Origin: Phascolarctobacterium sp.
GTDB lineage: Bacteria > Bacillota > Negativicutes > Acidaminococcales > Acidaminococcaceae
Direction of reading: 5' to 3'
DNA length: 64,000 nucleotides
Assembly (NCBI GenBank): GCA_017467905.1
Contig: JAFUKD010000010.1
Coordinates: 1-64,000, forward strand
The translations under genes and the position numbers were made by a program. The first letter of the stretch is position 1; every line of letters begins with the position of its first letter. This document shows, one piece after another, positions 34,997-42,439 of this stretch. The notes beneath the pieces were generated by a model. It searched no databases, was not told where the DNA came from, and saw nothing but the letters and a program-made list of their open reading frames with translations.

Positions 34997-35977
34997 TCAG
35001 CCAAAAATAGATTTAAAAATCCCTGCTACTGTACCGGCAATAGCACCAGCTACACCACCAACAAGCTTTCCGGGAATACCTAAAACCTTACCACCAAACT
35101 CACTGCCACCTTCGATGAAGTCAAAAACTGTATCAATAACAACGTATTCGGTATCCTCACCGTAATCTTCTTCCTCGTCATCGTGCTTCCAGTTTTCCTT
35201 GTTGGTATTAAGGTTATCAACCAACACAAGACGTTTCTCGCGAGGAATGATTTGGATAATGCTATGCAAAAGCTTGGTCAAATTATAAGGCTTGCTCTGC
35301 GCCTCCCCTTCTTCACTATAGCCTGCACAATAGCAGATAGGCTCTAAATCAAGACCAGTACCTTCCTTAATTCTTGCTCTTACAGAAGCAGCCTTCTTCT
35401 TCAAGAAAGCATTGAGCACATCATCAGGTTTGTTTTCTGCCTTATTCCAATGATTGCCCTTCATAGCAATGTCCGCTTGGTTTAAACCAATGATAATTCT
35501 CTTATGAGCCTCTTTGCCCAAGCAAGGAATAAGTACATTATTGATAAGGTCATAGCTGGTTCCCAAATCCTTACTGGAAGAATCCATAATAACTACCACA
35601 AGATCAATGATGGGGTTGCCATCTTCGCCAAGCTCGTTTAATTTGTTGATGATATCGCGGGTAATTACCTTGTCACGTTCCACACCATCACCTAAGCCGG
35701 GAGTATCCCAGATTGTCAGGTTATCCAACACGAATTTAGAGATGCAGGAGGTTTCAGGGCCAACACCCACGCCAACCTTGGCAACGTTCATATTGAACAT
35801 TGCGTTTACAGTAGAACTCTTACCGCTGCCAGTCGCACCAACCAGCATAATGTTTACCTGCTTACTTCTTACTTGAATAAGTCTGGAAAGCTTGGCTGCC
35901 TTTTCAGCCTCAGACAAATCAGAATTAGTAATGTCAGCTTCCAACAGTTCGTAAATACTTTTCTTTTCTTCGCTCAT
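34997..35977 (-). CDS. Dynamin/YeeP-type P-loop GTPase with hydrophobic C-terminus
   Basis: A 326-residue GTPase of the TRAFAC type, similar to YfjP/YeeP and IRG-like bacterial GTPases. G1 is GATGSGKSS (about 47-55), G3 is DTPGLGD, G4 is NQAD and the C-terminal helical part is followed by an acidic linker (HDDEEEDYGEDTEY). The last 35 residues are glycine-rich and hydrophobic (KLVGGVAGAIAGTVAGIF), suggesting membrane insertion. It has a good AGAGG site. Relatives occur in prophage and defence settings; the role here is unknown. Confidence 0.75.
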   Translation of the reverse strand: MSEEKKSIYELLEADITNSDLSEAEKAAKLSRLIQVRSKQVNIMLVGATGSGKSSTVNAMFNMNVAKVGVGVGPETSCISKFVLDNLTIWDTPGLGDGVERDKVITRDIINKLNELGEDGNPIIDLVVVIMDSSSKDLGTSYDLINNVLIPCLGKEAHKRIIIGLNQADIAMKGNHWNKAENKPDDVLNAFLKKKAASVRARIKEGTGLDLEPICYCAGYSEEGEAQSKPYNLTKLLHSIIQIIPREKRLVLVDNLNTNKENWKHDDEEEDYGEDTEYVVIDTVFDFIEGGSEFGGKVLGIPGKLVGGVAGAIAGTVAGIFKSIFG

Positions 35978-36080
35978 AATCTTACCTCTTTCTAAAAAAT
36001 TTTATAAAAACACTTTCCCAAGAAGTGTTGGGATGACTTGTTAAAGCATTTTTATTAGCTTAATGATAATTTGTCAAATG

Positions 36081-36494
36081 TTACTTGCTAGTTTTTGCAC
36101 ATAAAACTATGGCAAATATAATCAGTCCCACTGTGGCAACAGGAAACGCAACCATTCCAAAATGACAGCTAATAACTGAGCTACCTACACTTTCAAGCCA
36201 CGTTCTTGCGGCACCACAACTTTCCACATAGCAAACAATATTGGTAGCTAACAAAAGCAACAGCTCCGCATGCTTAGCAGCTCTCTTCTGAAAACTAAAC
36301 AAAATTCCTGAGACAATTACTGCTGTAAAAACAGGAATTGCTCCCCAAGGACTGAACTCCAGCAAGTTATAACCGCGCACCATTAGCGTACAGCTTTCGC
36401 TACCGCCAGCATAAACGCTCATAATCGAGAGAGCATTTAAAACTACCATCGCAACGCTAAGTAATAGCAAAATATTTCTGTGACTAAATAGCAT
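36081..36494 (-). CDS. Hypothetical four-helix membrane protein
   Basis: A 137-residue protein with four hydrophobic segments (about 8-26, 52-68, 76-92 and 110-134) and several cysteines. AAGGAAGG precedes the ATG. It follows a 38-codon basic ORF by a few bases and precedes the GTPase gene by about 100 bases, so the three may form one unit. No family recognised. Confidence 0.55.
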   Translation of the reverse strand: MLFSHRNILLLLSVAMVVLNALSIMSVYAGGSESCTLMVRGYNLLEFSPWGAIPVFTAVIVSGILFSFQKRAAKHAELLLLLATNIVCYVESCGAARTWLESVGSSVISCHFGMVAFPVATVGLIIFAIVLCAKTSK

Positions 36495-36497
36495 AAG

Positions 36498-36614
36498 TCA
36501 TCCCTTCCTTCTTTTACTTCTACGTTCTTCCATAATAACCATAAGCTTCAATACTAACCAGGGAACAGAAGTATACATAAAACGTTTCAGTAGCTTTCTT
36601 TCAATGTCAGACAT
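36498..36614 (-). CDS. Small basic ORF (38 aa)
   Basis: Frame starting MSDIERKLLKRFMYTSVPWL and ending in the basic RRSKRRKG. GGAG lies eight bases ahead of the ATG. Its stop is three bases ahead of the next start codon, which points to translational coupling. It could be a small membrane-associated peptide. Function unknown. Confidence 0.5.
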   Translation of the reverse strand: MSDIERKLLKRFMYTSVPWLVLKLMVIMEERRSKRRKG

Positions 36615-36659
36615 ATTATCAACTCCATTTCTTCCTTGGCAGACCTAAGGACTATCTAA

Positions 36660-36692
36660 ATTATAGCCACCCTATTAGACACAATATGTCTA
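36660..36692 (-). promoter_or_regulatory. Putative promoter with overlapping operator
   Basis: A perfect TATAAT on the minus strand (36660-36665) has a TAGACA-CAATA-TGTCTA palindrome (36676-36692) over its -35 region. The pair could control the small ORF, membrane protein and GTPase genes downstream. Confidence 0.5.
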
Positions 36693-36780
36693 TCTTTAAA
36701 TCCAAAAACATCATAAAACGAAAAAGTAAATGCAAAATTTTTCCTAAAGTGAAATTTCAAAAGCGCCAAAGTACTATTCC

Positions 36781-36924
36781 CTCACTCTTATAATGGGTCT
36801 AAAAACAACAAAAAGGGACATAACTTGCTAAAAAAATTTTAAAATCCACTTTTTCTTAGATTCCAAAAAAATTTTGCAGGTCAATGTCCCTTTTTACTAA
36901 AAAATTGCCCATTATAAGAGTGAG
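36781..36924. repeat. Nested long inverted repeat (MITE-like or structured RNA)
   Basis: The outer arms CTCACTCTTATAATGGG (36781-36797) and its exact complement (36908-36924) are 17 bp and perfect. Inside, AAAAAGGGACAT (36810-36821) pairs perfectly with ATGTCCCTTTTT (36884-36895). A weaker inner stem continues through A/T-rich sequence. It codes for nothing. The size and arms fit a miniature inverted-repeat element; each outer arm also carries TATAAT pointing inward. Confidence 0.7.
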
Positions 36925-36929
36925 ATTCT

Positions 36930-37118
36930 TTTTTCCTTCTCCTTCTTTTATAAAATTTTCTTCCTCTTCCTTATTTTCTTGCCCTAATCAAGCAAAGCGT
37001 AGCTTTGCATCCTTTTTCTTAGTATAGTCTTTAGTATTAACTAATACATAAGCGATAGTCACCTTGTCCCCTAAAAATAAATATTAAATTTTTTCTAATC
37101 CCATGTCCCCCTCCTATA
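36930..37118. other. AT-rich intergenic stretch without a gene
   Basis: I see no ORF with a ribosome site here. The only structure is a GCAAAGC-GTA-GCTTTGC hairpin at 36992-37008. Confidence 0.5.
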
Positions 37119-37120
37119 AA

Positions 37121-37136
37121 TGTTTCACGTGAAACA
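37121..37136. promoter_or_regulatory. parS site (ParB/Spo0J binding)
   Basis: TGTTTCACGTGAAACA is a perfect 16-bp palindrome that matches the conserved chromosomal parS consensus. ParB binds it and loads SMC for chromosome segregation. Such sites cluster near oriC, which fits the origin-proximal gene sets (dnaX-recR, rnmV-ksgA) elsewhere in the window. Confidence 0.88.
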
Positions 37137-37148
37137 CTCCACCACAAA

Positions 37149-37176
37149 ATAAAACAAAGCCCCGTCCCGAAGAACG
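37149..37176 (-). terminator. Terminator of the sigma-factor gene
   Basis: On the minus strand AAGC/GCTT and CCGT/ACGG stems close on a CTTCGG tetraloop, then TTTGTTTTATTTT follows. It lies between the sigma gene and parS. Confidence 0.7.
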
Positions 37177-37190
37177 GAGCTTATACACAT

Positions 37191-37712
37191 CTATGCTTGC
37201 ATCTTATTTCTAAGATTTTCTATTGCCAAACGCTTCAACCGTTTAACATGCCTTTCACTGCAACCTAAAACCTTGGCAATCTGCCTGTGGTTTTTATCCT
37301 GCACATAATACATTTCCAGTAATTGCCATTGCTTTGGCGGCAAAGCTCTTAGGCTTTCCTTAATCACCATATTGTTAAAATTCTCTTCAATAACATCACA
37401 AGACTGATTTTCCAAAACCTCTTCGGAATTAACCTCATTGTTCAGAACGCCAATTTCTTTCTTCATAGCATGAAGCAGCTCGTAATATAAAACGCACTGT
37501 ATCATACCCGGTAGCTTGGCGTAATCATTCCCTTTGTAGCGCCTTATGAAGCTTAGTAAAATCATCCACGCAGTATTAATTGCGTCTTCGCCCAACACAT
37601 CATAAATTGTTTGGCGTCTTGCCTCACTGTAAACAAGAGGTTTGAAAATTTGGCACAGCTCATCAATGGCAGCTTGCTCATCCTTCTGTGCCCTGCAGAC
37701 TAAATCCTGCAT
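37191..37712 (-). CDS. Sigma-70 family RNA polymerase sigma factor
   Basis: A 173-residue ECF-like or phage-type sigma factor. Region 2 covers DEQAAIDELCQIFKPLVYSEAR to INTAWMILLSFIRRY. Region 4 is a helix-turn-helix (LPPKQWQLLEMYYVQDKNHRQIAKVLGCSERHVKRL). The ATG at 37712 has a poor ribosome site. The frame stays open upstream with plausible sequence (FKLAVPSFTNIEAER), and an ATT at 37784 is preceded by AGAAGG, so the true protein may be 24 residues longer. No anti-sigma gene is evident. Confidence 0.8.
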   Translation of the reverse strand: MQDLVCRAQKDEQAAIDELCQIFKPLVYSEARRQTIYDVLGEDAINTAWMILLSFIRRYKGNDYAKLPGMIQCVLYYELLHAMKKEIGVLNNEVNSEEVLENQSCDVIEENFNNMVIKESLRALPPKQWQLLEMYYVQDKNHRQIAKVLGCSERHVKRLKRLAIENLRNKMQA

Positions 37713-37934
37713 TCTTTCTGCTTCGATATTGGTAAAACTTGGTACTGCTAACTTAAAACAACTCTCTGTTTTCTTAGCTATAATGATAACCTTCTTTCTG
37801 TAATTTATTTTACTACCAAGAACATCTTAACCATATCATAATTTTTAGAATTTTGCAAGTTGTGTGTTTAAAACGAGTTGTATTTTGTAAACATAAACCT
37901 TATTTTCTTTAAACGTACTATACTTTGCTTTTGT

Positions 37935-37963
37935 TTGCTATTCATCCAAACATTTGGTAGAAT
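37935..37963 (+). promoter_or_regulatory. Promoter of the small hydrophobic peptide (toxin) gene
   Basis: TTGCTA (37935-37940) and TAGAAT (37958-37963) are 17 bases apart. The ~95-base leader has AGAGGGTT/AACCCTCT, a stem that could hide the ribosome site. Confidence 0.55.
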
Positions 37964-38062
37964 ACTATTAGGTACTACCAGTAACGGGTAGCGGTTGTGC
38001 CCTCATTAGAGGGTTAAATTGCAACCCTCTAACGCAATTTAATGCGAAAGGGGGTGTTGTCC

Positions 38063-38155
38063 ATGACTATGAACGAAATGATTGGTTTACTAGGAGCATT
38101 TGCTTCTTTTTTCGGTCTCGGATATATGATTGGGTCCAACAACGCAAAAAAGTAA
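38063..38155 (+). CDS. Small hydrophobic peptide, probable type I toxin (30 aa)
   Basis: Thirty codons, MTMNEMIGLLGAFASFFGLG followed by YMIGSNNAKK: one membrane helix with a lysine tail, the design of holin-like type I toxins. A very strong AAAGGGGG site precedes the ATG. The stop codon enters a terminator stem shared with a convergent RNA gene that starts from a promoter at 38245-38274. The peptide is too short for homology to be decisive; the locus layout carries the call. Confidence 0.65.
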   Translation: MTMNEMIGLLGAFASFFGLGYMIGSNNAKK

Positions 38156-38238
38156 CCGCCAGCCTCCAAGCAACGGTTACTCTTTTGTAATCTTTTAGCT
38201 TAAAGGGCACTCCGTCTACAACGGTAGTACCTCTTTCT
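38150..38238 (-). ncRNA. Candidate antisense RNA antitoxin
   Basis: A promoter on the minus strand, TTGACT (38269-38274) and TATAAT (38245-38250) 18 bases apart, would start an RNA near 38238. It would end at GTAACCG/CGGTTAC (38152-38158 with 38174-38180) followed by TTTTTTG. The ~90-nt RNA overlaps the 3' end of the toxin message, as in RatA/TxpA-type loci. There is no ORF in it. Confidence 0.6.
38152..38186. terminator. Bidirectional terminator shared by toxin and antisense RNA
   Basis: GTAACCG pairs with CGGTTAC around a 15-base loop. T-rich runs lie on both sides (TCTTTTG on the plus strand, TTTTTTG on the minus). Confidence 0.75.
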
Positions 38239-38244
38239 GTTTTA

Positions 38245-38274
38245 ATTATAAATCAATCTAACTCCCAAAGTCAA
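38245..38274 (-). promoter_or_regulatory. Promoter of the antisense RNA
   Basis: TTGACT and TATAAT with an 18-base spacer on the minus strand; both boxes are close to consensus and no ORF follows. Confidence 0.7.
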
Positions 38275-38305
38275 ATAAACTTAATGATTCTTCTTGAATA
38301 CAAGT

Positions 38306-38342
38306 AAAGCGAAGAAGCCGCTCCTCACAACCTCTTCGCTTT
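38306..38342 (-). terminator. Terminator after the antitoxin-like small ORF
   Basis: AAAGCGAAGA (38306-38315) pairs with TCTTCGCTTT (38333-38342). On the minus strand the T run is short. Confidence 0.55.
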
Positions 38343-38357
38343 TGGATTTAGGACATA

Positions 38358-38504
38358 TCACTCAAAACCTATAATCAACTTTTTGTTCAAGCCTTTTGCC
38401 AAAGCTTGTACCACTTCTTCAAATTCTGCACGAGTAGCTTCATGTTCCATCTTGAACTCTTCATTTTCTAACTGCTTCTCAAGATATTTTCTGAAATCAC
38501 TCAT
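38358..38504 (-). CDS. Small ORF resembling the N-terminus of a HigA/XRE antitoxin (48 aa)
   Basis: MSDFRKYLEKQLENEEFKME opens a frame of 48 codons with a perfect AAAGGAG site. The start matches the usual first ~35 residues of XRE-type antitoxins (xxFxxYLxxQLxDxEFxxEYxxxxxEFE), but the helix-turn-helix that should follow is missing; the frame ends KGLNKKLIIGFE. It is a truncated antitoxin or an independent small protein. No partner toxin is next to it. Confidence 0.5.
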   Translation of the reverse strand: MSDFRKYLEKQLENEEFKMEHEATRAEFEEVVQALAKGLNKKLIIGFE

Positions 38505-38682
38505 TTTTCAAGCTCCTTTGCACACAAACACTTCATCACAAAAACTATAAAATCATCCCTTATTACTTTGGGATATTTATAATCTATAACCTCAACACAA
38601 CATTAGAATCCATATTCGTTGTTTGTTTCATCTTAATACCATTTTGCATAACATAAGGCTCATGAACGTCTAAATCTTCTCC

Positions 38683-39636
38683 TTATTCCACAACCTTCAC
38701 CCAATCACCTTGAGTTCTCAGCCACATATCTACTCCCTTGCCAAACACTTCTGCCTGCACAAGGTAACCTTTTTCATCCTGCTTCAAGATTTGTGCTGTA
38801 GGCAGGCGGTCTAAAATTGCTTCGATGGATGGTCCTGTAAAGTAGAATTTTATTTTGCGCAGGGTTCCCCCTTGCATGAACTGGATACGTTTGCGGAATT
38901 CCCCTTCCTCAAAACGCTCTGCATAAGGCACTCTAAAATGCTCTTCGGTAATTACAAGATCCACTATTCTATCTATACGATATATTGTCGGGCAAAGATT
39001 ATCCTGGCATTCCAGATACAGTTCACTATTTGTATCAGGTACTATAAAGGCAGTTAGGTAAAAGTAAAATTCCGAGAACATTATCCCCACAGGTTTTAAC
39101 TTGCGAACAACAAGCTTCGTACCATAGTTGCCTTTATAGGTTACATCAATTACTAATTGCTCTTTGACTGCGTGTGCTAAATCCCACATTCTGTCCAAAA
39201 GAACTGTCTTATGTTTGGGCTCAACATAATGTAATTTTTCGTTGCCTATTAGCTCTGTAACCATCTTTTTATTTTCGCGAGGTATGCAACATTCAATAAG
39301 CTTTTCTAAAATTGGATAAAGCTCCTGCTTAGAAAGCGAACGGCTTTCAAGCAATATTTTTAAAACAGCAAACACCTCTTGATTGGTCAAGATGTTTCTT
39401 AACGGTGGCTCAAGACGATACGCATTTAATCTTTTGTCATAAATAAGCTCTTGGGCGATGCCACCATATTCACTTTGGTTAAAAAAGAAGGTACGTAAAT
39501 CATCTATGTCTCGTTGAATAGAGCGTAAGGAGCATCCAAAGCGCTGCGCTTCTTCTGCTTTGTAAAGCATTTTCCCTTCCATCAGCCGTGAATGCATTGA
39601 TAGCAATCGGTCTTTGCCAAATTTAAATCGTTCCAT
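38683..39636 (-). CDS. WYL-domain transcriptional regulator
   Basis: A 317-residue regulator. The N-terminal winged helix (YKAEEAQRFGCSLRSIQRDIDDL, about 26-48) is of the DeoR/HTH_11 type. The WYL-like domain spans about 150-235; the signature triad is FYF in FSEFYFYLTAF rather than WYL. WYL proteins sense nucleotides or other ligands and often control stress or defence genes. The target is unknown; it lies next to the toxin locus and upstream of lysO in map order. Confidence 0.85.
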   Translation of the reverse strand: MERFKFGKDRLLSMHSRLMEGKMLYKAEEAQRFGCSLRSIQRDIDDLRTFFFNQSEYGGIAQELIYDKRLNAYRLEPPLRNILTNQEVFAVLKILLESRSLSKQELYPILEKLIECCIPRENKKMVTELIGNEKLHYVEPKHKTVLLDRMWDLAHAVKEQLVIDVTYKGNYGTKLVVRKLKPVGIMFSEFYFYLTAFIVPDTNSELYLECQDNLCPTIYRIDRIVDLVITEEHFRVPYAERFEEGEFRKRIQFMQGGTLRKIKFYFTGPSIEAILDRLPTAQILKQDEKGYLVQAEVFGKGVDMWLRTQGDWVKVVE

Positions 39637-39784
39637 AAATCCACTTCCCTAATATTATTACCAACGTAATCACTAAATTTTACTAAGAACATTCTACGCC
39701 GGTAGTCTTTATCCTCTAATTATAAATGGTGGTGATGACAGAAGTTGTCTACCATTTTATGGCAACGCATTTAGATGGCGCTTA

Positions 39785-40384
39785 TCACCCGTTTAACAAC
39801 AAGGACAAGAACACAGGCACAAGCAAGGAAAGCACCAGTCCGTTGATGAAAGAAAACATCACCGTATGCATGCCTGCAGAGTTGATTACCAAAGGCAACA
39901 GTGAATCCATTGTCGCTGCGCCACCAGGTGCAATACACATTAGCTTATGCCAACGTGCCAAAATAGGTATCAATATAAAGGAAAATACCTCCCGCATCAT
40001 ATTGCCTAAAAAGGCAATCGCTCCCAGCTCCGTGCTATACATAGTGCTAATTACTACAGAAGAAAGACTGTACCAGCCCAAACCACTTACCACTAAAATA
40101 GAATCATAAGTGCTAAGGCCAGTGATAAAGCTACTCAAATACCCTCCTGCAAAGCTGCCAATGATAGTTCCAAGAGGCAGAGCAATAGCCAGCACCATAT
40201 TCTTAGGCGTGCAAATTTTTGCTAAAAGCTTGCGGTTGCCGCCAATTTCAATACCAGCTACCAAAACCATAAAGTTCAGCGCCGTCATCAGCACTGTGTC
40301 CAAGGTAGGTTTATCGCTAACGTCAAAGCACAAGTACCCCAAACCAATGCCACCTATGATGGCTGCAAACAAAGAATAAATCAT
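39785..40384 (-). CDS. lysO: LysO family lysine exporter, C-terminal half
   Basis: A 199-residue membrane protein with about six helices, matching the C-terminal half of LysO (YbjE, DUF340), which exports lysine and thialysine. GLGWYSLSSV and MREVFSFILIPIL are conserved segments. Its ATG overlaps the stop of the preceding gene (TAATG), so the two parts are translationally coupled. Confidence 0.8.
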   Translation of the reverse strand: MIYSLFAAIIGGIGLGYLCFDVSDKPTLDTVLMTALNFMVLVAGIEIGGNRKLLAKICTPKNMVLAIALPLGTIIGSFAGGYLSSFITGLSTYDSILVVSGLGWYSLSSVVISTMYSTELGAIAFLGNMMREVFSFILIPILARWHKLMCIAPGGAATMDSLLPLVINSAGMHTVMFSFINGLVLSLLVPVFLSLLLNG

Positions 40385-40677
40385 TACTCCTTGCCCTCCT
40401 CTGCATCGAAATTACCGGCAAAAAGTTTAATGATGATGTAAAACATTACCATCGTCCCCAGAATAGTGCTGCCTCCTAAAATTAAGGATTGCTTGCCCAA
40501 GGTTTCGATTTGCGCCAAAAGATTACCGTCACAGCCAATCTTTGCGCCCAGGCAAATGAGCATCAAAAACAAACACGCCAAGGATATTCTATTTAGCCAC
40601 AGCCTTACCTTATAGCTGAGTATATCAAACCAGCCCAGCAAGATGCCTGCCACAATGCAAATTATAATTTCTTCCAT
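40384..40677 (-). CDS. LysO family lysine exporter, N-terminal half
   Basis: A 97-residue protein with three helices (MEEIIICIVAGILLGWF; LACLFLMLICLGAKIG; ILGGSTILGTMVMFYII) that equals the N-terminal part of LysO. E. coli LysO is one chain of about 300 residues; here it is split in two genes with a one-base overlap. The halves probably assemble. Confidence 0.75.
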   Translation of the reverse strand: MEEIIICIVAGILLGWFDILSYKVRLWLNRISLACLFLMLICLGAKIGCDGNLLAQIETLGKQSLILGGSTILGTMVMFYIIIKLFAGNFDAEEGKE

Positions 40678-40704
40678 ATAAATCCCTCAAAATCATATAG
40701 CAAA

Positions 40705-40724
40705 GGCTCCGCAAATGCGGAGCC
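40705..40724 (-). terminator. Terminator after the FakB-FakA operon
   Basis: GGCTCCGC pairs with GCGGAGCC around AAAT, followed by TTTGC on the minus strand. It separates fakA from the LysO genes. Confidence 0.6.
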
Positions 40725-40749
40725 CTGTCTTCACAAAACAACTGTTAAA

Positions 40750-40798
40750 CCTTTTAGAAGTGCTTTACCCCCAACACATTTACCGTGCTACAAAAAGC
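40750..40798 (-). repeat. Probable internally deleted copy of the gene-end hairpin repeat
   Basis: TTAGAAGTGCTTTA at 40754-40767 and CCGTGCTACAAAAAGC up to the fakA stop codon resemble the two ends of the ~120-bp family, but the core is missing. The position directly after a stop codon agrees with the full copies. Confidence 0.4.
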
Positions 40799-42424
40799 TT
40801 ACTCCATAGAAAGCAGCAAGGGGTAAAGGGGTTGTCCGCCATAGAACAGTTCTACTTCCCAATCCTCGTTGATTTCTTCTAAATGCTCAACAATTTCTTC
40901 GGCTTCTTCTTTAGTGATATCTTCGCCGTAGTAAATACTGATAAGCTCGTAATCACCTTCGCTAAGCATTTTGTCCAATACTTGCTTCACGCTTAAACCG
41001 GTGCAGAAAATCTTATCATTTATCAAACCAAGGTATTCACCCTTATGCACTTCCATTCCGCCAACAACGCTGTCGCGTACTGCAATGGTAATAGCACCAC
41101 TGGTTGCGGTCTTGGCTTCTTCTGACATAACAACAGTGTTTTCTTCCATGCTACGTTCAGGGTCAAAATGGAACAGCGCAGTCATACCTTGGGCAAGGTT
41201 GGTGCTGGGAACATAATCAACCTTCGCAACACCCAACATCTTTTTAACTTGGTCTGCTGCCAAGATTATATTTTTATTGTTGGGCAGGATGATGTATTGT
41301 TCATACTCACCGTTTTCAATAGCATTAACAAAATCTTCTACAGGCGGGTTCATGCTTTGGCCGCCGCTGATAATTTCGGTAGCACCAAGCTCGCGCATAA
41401 TTTTTGCAATGCCTTCGCCCGCAGCCACAGAAAGAATACCAACTCCACTACGTTTACCGGAAACCTGCACCATATCTTCATCAGCGAAGATGCGGTTTTC
41501 ATGTTGGTCAACCATATTTTCAATTTTAATATCGTGCAGTGTACCCCATTGTTGTGCAGTGTTCAACACATTGCCTGGGTTCTTGCTGTGAATGTGCACC
41601 TTAACGATATCTTCAATAACAGCTACAATCATAGAGTTACCAAAGCCGTCCAAGGCTTCCACAACTGTCTTTTTATCTACGCTTGCACCTTTAACGATAA
41701 ATTCTGTGCAATAAGGGAATTCTAAATCTAAAGGCTCTGCATCTGCAGCTTGCATTTTTACGTTAGCCTTTTGGGTAACCTTAATTTCTGCGCAGTCCTC
41801 GCCACGCAAGCCAGCCAAGCAGCCTTCAAAGAAAGCAATCAAACCTTGACCACCTGCATCAACAACGCCTGCCGCCTTCAACGCAGGTAACTTCTCCGGA
41901 GTTTCTGCCAGCTCTTCCTTGCCTGCCCTAATAGCTTCAAGCAGCACGTCTTCCAAGCTTTCGCAATTGCGGGTTGCATTGTAAGAGCCCTTCGCCATAC
42001 CTCTTGCAACTGTAAGGATAGTACCTTCTACCGGTTTAGAAACGCTGCGGTAGGAAAAGAGGATACCGTATTGGAACGCCTTGCCCAATTCGTTGTTGCT
42101 AACAAGATTTTTGCCTGCCAAACCACGGCCAATACCGCGGAGCAATTGGGAAAGGATTACGCCGGAGTTACCACGCGCACCCATTACAGCACTCTTTGCA
42201 GCAGCCTGACCAATTTCGCCGGCAGTGGAATCGTCCTTCATTGAGCTCAACTCTCGTGCTACAGAAGCCATGGTGTGCATCATATTAGTACCGGTATCAC
42301 CGTCGGGAACAGGAAAGACATTCAAATCGTTGATGATTTGATAATTCTTTTCAAAGCTATGGTAAGCACCTAACAGCATATCCTTAATTTGTTTACCGGT
42401 AATATGTCGTCTATCTTGATACAT
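40799..42424 (-). CDS. fakA: DAK2 domain fatty acid kinase FakA
   Basis: A 541-residue protein with an N-terminal DAK2 (DhaL-like) ATP-binding domain, seen in NVFPVPDGDTGTNMMHTM (about 35-52) with Mg-binding aspartates, and a C-terminal DegV-like half. FakA phosphorylates fatty acids presented by FakB to feed phospholipid synthesis. The partner gene lies 15 bases upstream in the same operon. Confidence 0.92.
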   Translation of the reverse strand: MYQDRRHITGKQIKDMLLGAYHSFEKNYQIINDLNVFPVPDGDTGTNMMHTMASVARELSSMKDDSTAGEIGQAAAKSAVMGARGNSGVILSQLLRGIGRGLAGKNLVSNNELGKAFQYGILFSYRSVSKPVEGTILTVARGMAKGSYNATRNCESLEDVLLEAIRAGKEELAETPEKLPALKAAGVVDAGGQGLIAFFEGCLAGLRGEDCAEIKVTQKANVKMQAADAEPLDLEFPYCTEFIVKGASVDKKTVVEALDGFGNSMIVAVIEDIVKVHIHSKNPGNVLNTAQQWGTLHDIKIENMVDQHENRIFADEDMVQVSGKRSGVGILSVAAGEGIAKIMRELGATEIISGGQSMNPPVEDFVNAIENGEYEQYIILPNNKNIILAADQVKKMLGVAKVDYVPSTNLAQGMTALFHFDPERSMEENTVVMSEEAKTATSGAITIAVRDSVVGGMEVHKGEYLGLINDKIFCTGLSVKQVLDKMLSEGDYELISIYYGEDITKEEAEEIVEHLEEINEDWEVELFYGGQPLYPLLLSME

Positions 42425-42439
42425 AAATAAAACACCTTT

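Noticed and set aside
36781-36924. Two convergent promoters in the inverted repeat arms
   Set aside because: Both arms contain TATAAT, but I find no -35 box at 16-18 bases on either side.
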